Below are positions 61,989 to 64,000 of a DNA stretch of 64,000 bases, piece by piece. The stretch is from NCBI GenBank assembly GCA_001643675.2, contig LSRY02000027.1, positions 810,501 to 874,500 of the forward strand, in the 5' to 3' direction. A program made the translations under genes and the position numbers. Each line of letters opens with the position of its first letter. The stretch's first letter is position 1. The stretch is from Monocercomonoides exilis (Eukaryota > Preaxostyla > Oxymonadida > Polymastigidae). A model generated the notes under the pieces. It saw only the letters and a list, made by a program, of their open reading frames with translations, did no database searches and was not told where the DNA came from.

Positions 61989-62341
61989 ATTTTTTTAATA
62001 AATGATCAAAACCATTTCTTCAATATAAGTCCTTAAGAATTACTGATAAAAACAAAAAGAATGCTTTGATACAGCATTCTTTTTTTATTATTTATTTATT
62101 ATTTATTTATTTTTTTTTTAATTTTGCATAAAAGAAGAAAAACACATCACAATTCAAAATAATGAAATAAATTTTTGATGAAGTGAATATTTTTGACAAA
62201 TTTGTAAATATTTGAAAATGAAGCATAAATCTTCAATCAACAATTAAAGCTTTATTGAAAATATTTATTGATAATATTAACAACAATCACTTTCAAAGCA
62301 TTCCATGTAAATATGCACATTGATAGTCTTCGTTATCTGCT
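61989..62341. other. AT-rich spacer, 3' flank of the UTP6-like gene
   Basis: It contains TTTATTTATTTATT runs. The minus-strand sequence just past the annotated stop stays open in another frame (KLKRLKQSKRKADNEDYQC, ending about 62260), so the last exon of the UTP6-like gene may be spliced into this region. Confidence 0.4.
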
Positions 62342-64000
62342 TTACGTTTGCTCTGTTTCAATCTTTTCAACTTGGTGTACTAAGAAGAAAAATTTAGCAA
62401 GAAACATTCGGATAAGTCTGCTAAAGTGGAACAAATGAAATGATGAATGATTAAATTTATCAAAAGATGCTGAAGAACGAATCGATGGCTTTTGTCTCGC
62501 ATCTGAGTTTGAGGAATAGTCAGAATCTGACTCTGACGAGGAAATTGAAGATGAAGATGATTCAGAACTGCTCTCTTCAGATGAACTTCCAACGTCATCG
62601 TCATCCTCTTCTTTTCGACTTCGCTTTTGTTTTGTCTCGATAGACACATTCGATTTATTGAAATGGGCTTTCTTTTGCTTCTTGCTATCCTTCTTATCCT
62701 TCTTCTTCTTTTTGTTCTTCACAACTGCTGTCTTCCTTTCAAGTCTTTTCTCAACCTCTCGTTCTATTTGGTCTGCCCATCCTTTTTCTGGTTGCCATTC
62801 ATGCTCTTTCACAAGCGTCGACAGAAAATGCAACGGGAAACTGAGCGAATTTGAAAGGGTCGAGATATCAACTGCAGAAGAAGAAACATTTGTTGTTTTT
62901 GCTTTTGCTTGTGAAGAAGAAGAAGAAGAAGAAGATGCTTTTTCTTCAGTTGAACAAAGAAATGCACGAATGGACGAAACATCACCAATTGAAGATGGCA
63001 AAACAGAATCTTTCAAAATCTCTTCAAAACTCTCTTTTCCATCATCATCTTCATCATCATTTCCTTCTTCTCCTTTCATTGACAGCACATCCGCCTTGCA
63101 AGCATTCGCAACGAGATCGCAAATAGCAGAGCACAAATCTGACAAAATCTGTCTCTTTTTCGTTTCCATTGACTCTGTGCACAAAGGGACGATTCGAGAT
63201 AAATAGTGAAATGGTGAAGTGTTTGATATTTCATCTTCTTCATCTTCATCTTCATCTTCCTCTTCCATCTCTTCCTCTTCTTCATTTCCATCTTTCTCGC
63301 CAGTGCTTTCTGCTGAATTTTCATCATTTTCATTTGTTCCTTTCTTTTTCTTTTTCTTTTCAGATATTCTTTCATTTCTCGCATTTTCCATTAACATACT
63401 GTTTTCATCTTTCAATTTTGCAATCAAATTTCTTTTGATTTGCACAAATGTCTTTAGAATTTGTTGCAAAAACAGAATATATGGATCAGAATTCGAAGCA
63501 TAACCTTCTTTAAGCATTTGTTCAGATTGCTTACGAAGATCTGATGCTTCTGATTGCTCGGCTTTGTTTGCTTCACTTTCATTCGGATCTGCATTCAAGG
63601 TTGATGTATCCAGTGCACTTTGTATGTCAAAACCGTTCATGAATGAAAGAGAGGTAATTGGATTTTGAGTGGCAGGATTTATAAAGCCCGTTATAGTTGA
63701 ACTTTGAGACATAAATGAAGATTCTTGGGTCTTTCTCCACAATCTGGTTTCTCTCTTCACTTCGTCCACTCCATTACGGTAAATAACAAAAGGAACAATA
63801 GGTTCTTCAAAATAACGATCTCTGTCTTTCCCATTGTATTTTGGATCACTTTGGCTCAATTCGTCCACTTCATAATCAGGAATCACAGCACGAGATACAA
63901 CACCACGAGAAAAATGAACCATTTCCAAGTGGAAAAAGTCGTGGTAAAGCCGAGCATTTGAAGGATTTAGACGAAGACCGTGCTGAAGAATTGAACGTGC
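62342..64000 (-). CDS. UTP6: UTP6-like U3 snoRNP / small-subunit processome protein, 5' partial
   Basis: UTP6 proteins belong to the small-subunit processome that matures 18S rRNA in the nucleolus. The frame is open from the window edge. At the edge it reads as a HAT repeat (ARSILQHGLRLNPSNARLY, then HDFFHLEM), the motif of UTP6 N-terminal halves. Downstream it carries the linker and C-terminal helices (SDPYILFLQQILKTF; FHYLSRIVPLC; LSDLCSAICDLVANACKA) separated by Lys-, Glu- and Ser-rich low-complexity tracts. The C-terminus is very basic, then Ser-rich. The N-terminus lies beyond 64000. The annotated end is uncertain: an acceptor-like TTTTTCTTCTTAG near 62383 would switch to a basic frame ending about 62260. 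Identification rests on the HAT signature and position of the blocks, so other HAT-repeat RNA-processing proteins remain possible. Confidence 0.6.
   Translation of the reverse strand, partial: ARSILQHGLRLNPSNARLYHDFFHLEMVHFSRGVVSRAVIPDYEVDELSQSDPKYNGKDRDRYFEEPIVPFVIYRNGVDEVKRETRLWRKTQESSFMSQSSTITGFINPATQNPITSLSFMNGFDIQSALDTSTLNADPNESEANKAEQSEASDLRKQSEQMLKEGYASNSDPYILFLQQILKTFVQIKRNLIAKLKDENSMLMENARNERISEKKKKKKGTNENDENSAESTGEKDGNEEEEEMEEEDEDEDEEDEISNTSPFHYLSRIVPLCTESMETKKRQILSDLCSAICDLVANACKADVLSMKGEEGNDDEDDDGKESFEEILKDSVLPSSIGDVSSIRAFLCSTEEKASSSSSSSSQAKAKTTNVSSSAVDISTLSNSLSFPLHFLSTLVKEHEWQPEKGWADQIEREVEKRLERKTAVVKNKKKKKDKKDSKKQKKAHFNKSNVSIETKQKRSRKEEDDDDVGSSSEESSSESSSSSISSSESDSDYSSNSDARQKPSIRSSASFDKFNHSSFHLFHFSRLIRMFLAKFFFLVHQVEKIETEQT

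Overview
The window looks like a contig from an anaerobic oxymonad protist, most likely Monocercomonoides or a close relative. The signs are very AT-rich spacers, short GT-AG introns (about 43-86 bp), a standard genetic code (very long frames free of TAA and TAG), proteins swollen by Ser/Glu homopolymers, giant beta-helix membrane proteins, and a broken member of an oxymonad-type repeated family (FEELxHCxxDEQ ... RNLTRLAYQSAW). The genus is inferred from family recognition, not proven.

Layout. Positions 1-28001 form one giant inverted duplication. Two arms of about 13.95 kb (1-13950 and 14045-28001, the left cut by the window edge) lie around a unique core of about 94 bp. Each arm carries the same huge gene, pointing inward (tail to tail). 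It encodes a secreted, single-pass membrane protein with tandem parallel-beta-helix modules outside and a degenerate protein-kinase domain inside. The arms are nearly identical, but each copy carries different frameshifts, and one N-terminal block of about 0.3 kb is strongly diverged. The exact centre of the palindrome is a 242-bp copy of a TA-flanked MITE-like family that recurs elsewhere in the window.

28.9-31.3 kb is a complete but decayed pogo/Tigger-type DNA transposon (2350 bp, perfect terminal inverted repeats, TA target duplication) with a nested MITE. 32.4-41.8 kb (minus) is PAN2, the catalytic subunit of the PAN2-PAN3 mRNA deadenylase. Its WD40 propeller is split over small exons, and its UCH-like and DEDDh exonuclease blocks are separated by long Ser/Glu tracts. 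43.0-49.8 kb (minus) is a third, shorter beta-helix/pseudokinase gene. Its ectodomain is diverged but its kinase module is almost identical to the arm copies. 50.5-51.8 kb (minus) is an unknown basic/acidic Ser-rich protein. 52.6-54.0 kb (plus) is a pseudogene of the oxymonad repeated family with a MITE inserted at its 3' end. 54-62 kb is AT-rich and gene-poor, with degraded coding remnants and several small inverted-repeat elements. 62.3 kb to the end (minus) is the C-terminal part of a UTP6-like U3 snoRNP protein.

Two kinds of content sit side by side: conserved RNA-processing genes (PAN2, UTP6-like) and an evolving family of giant receptor-like surface proteins shaped by inverted duplication, module gain or loss and apparent gene conversion, within mobile-element-rich DNA. 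No tRNA, rRNA, CRISPR array or firmly supported promoter was found.
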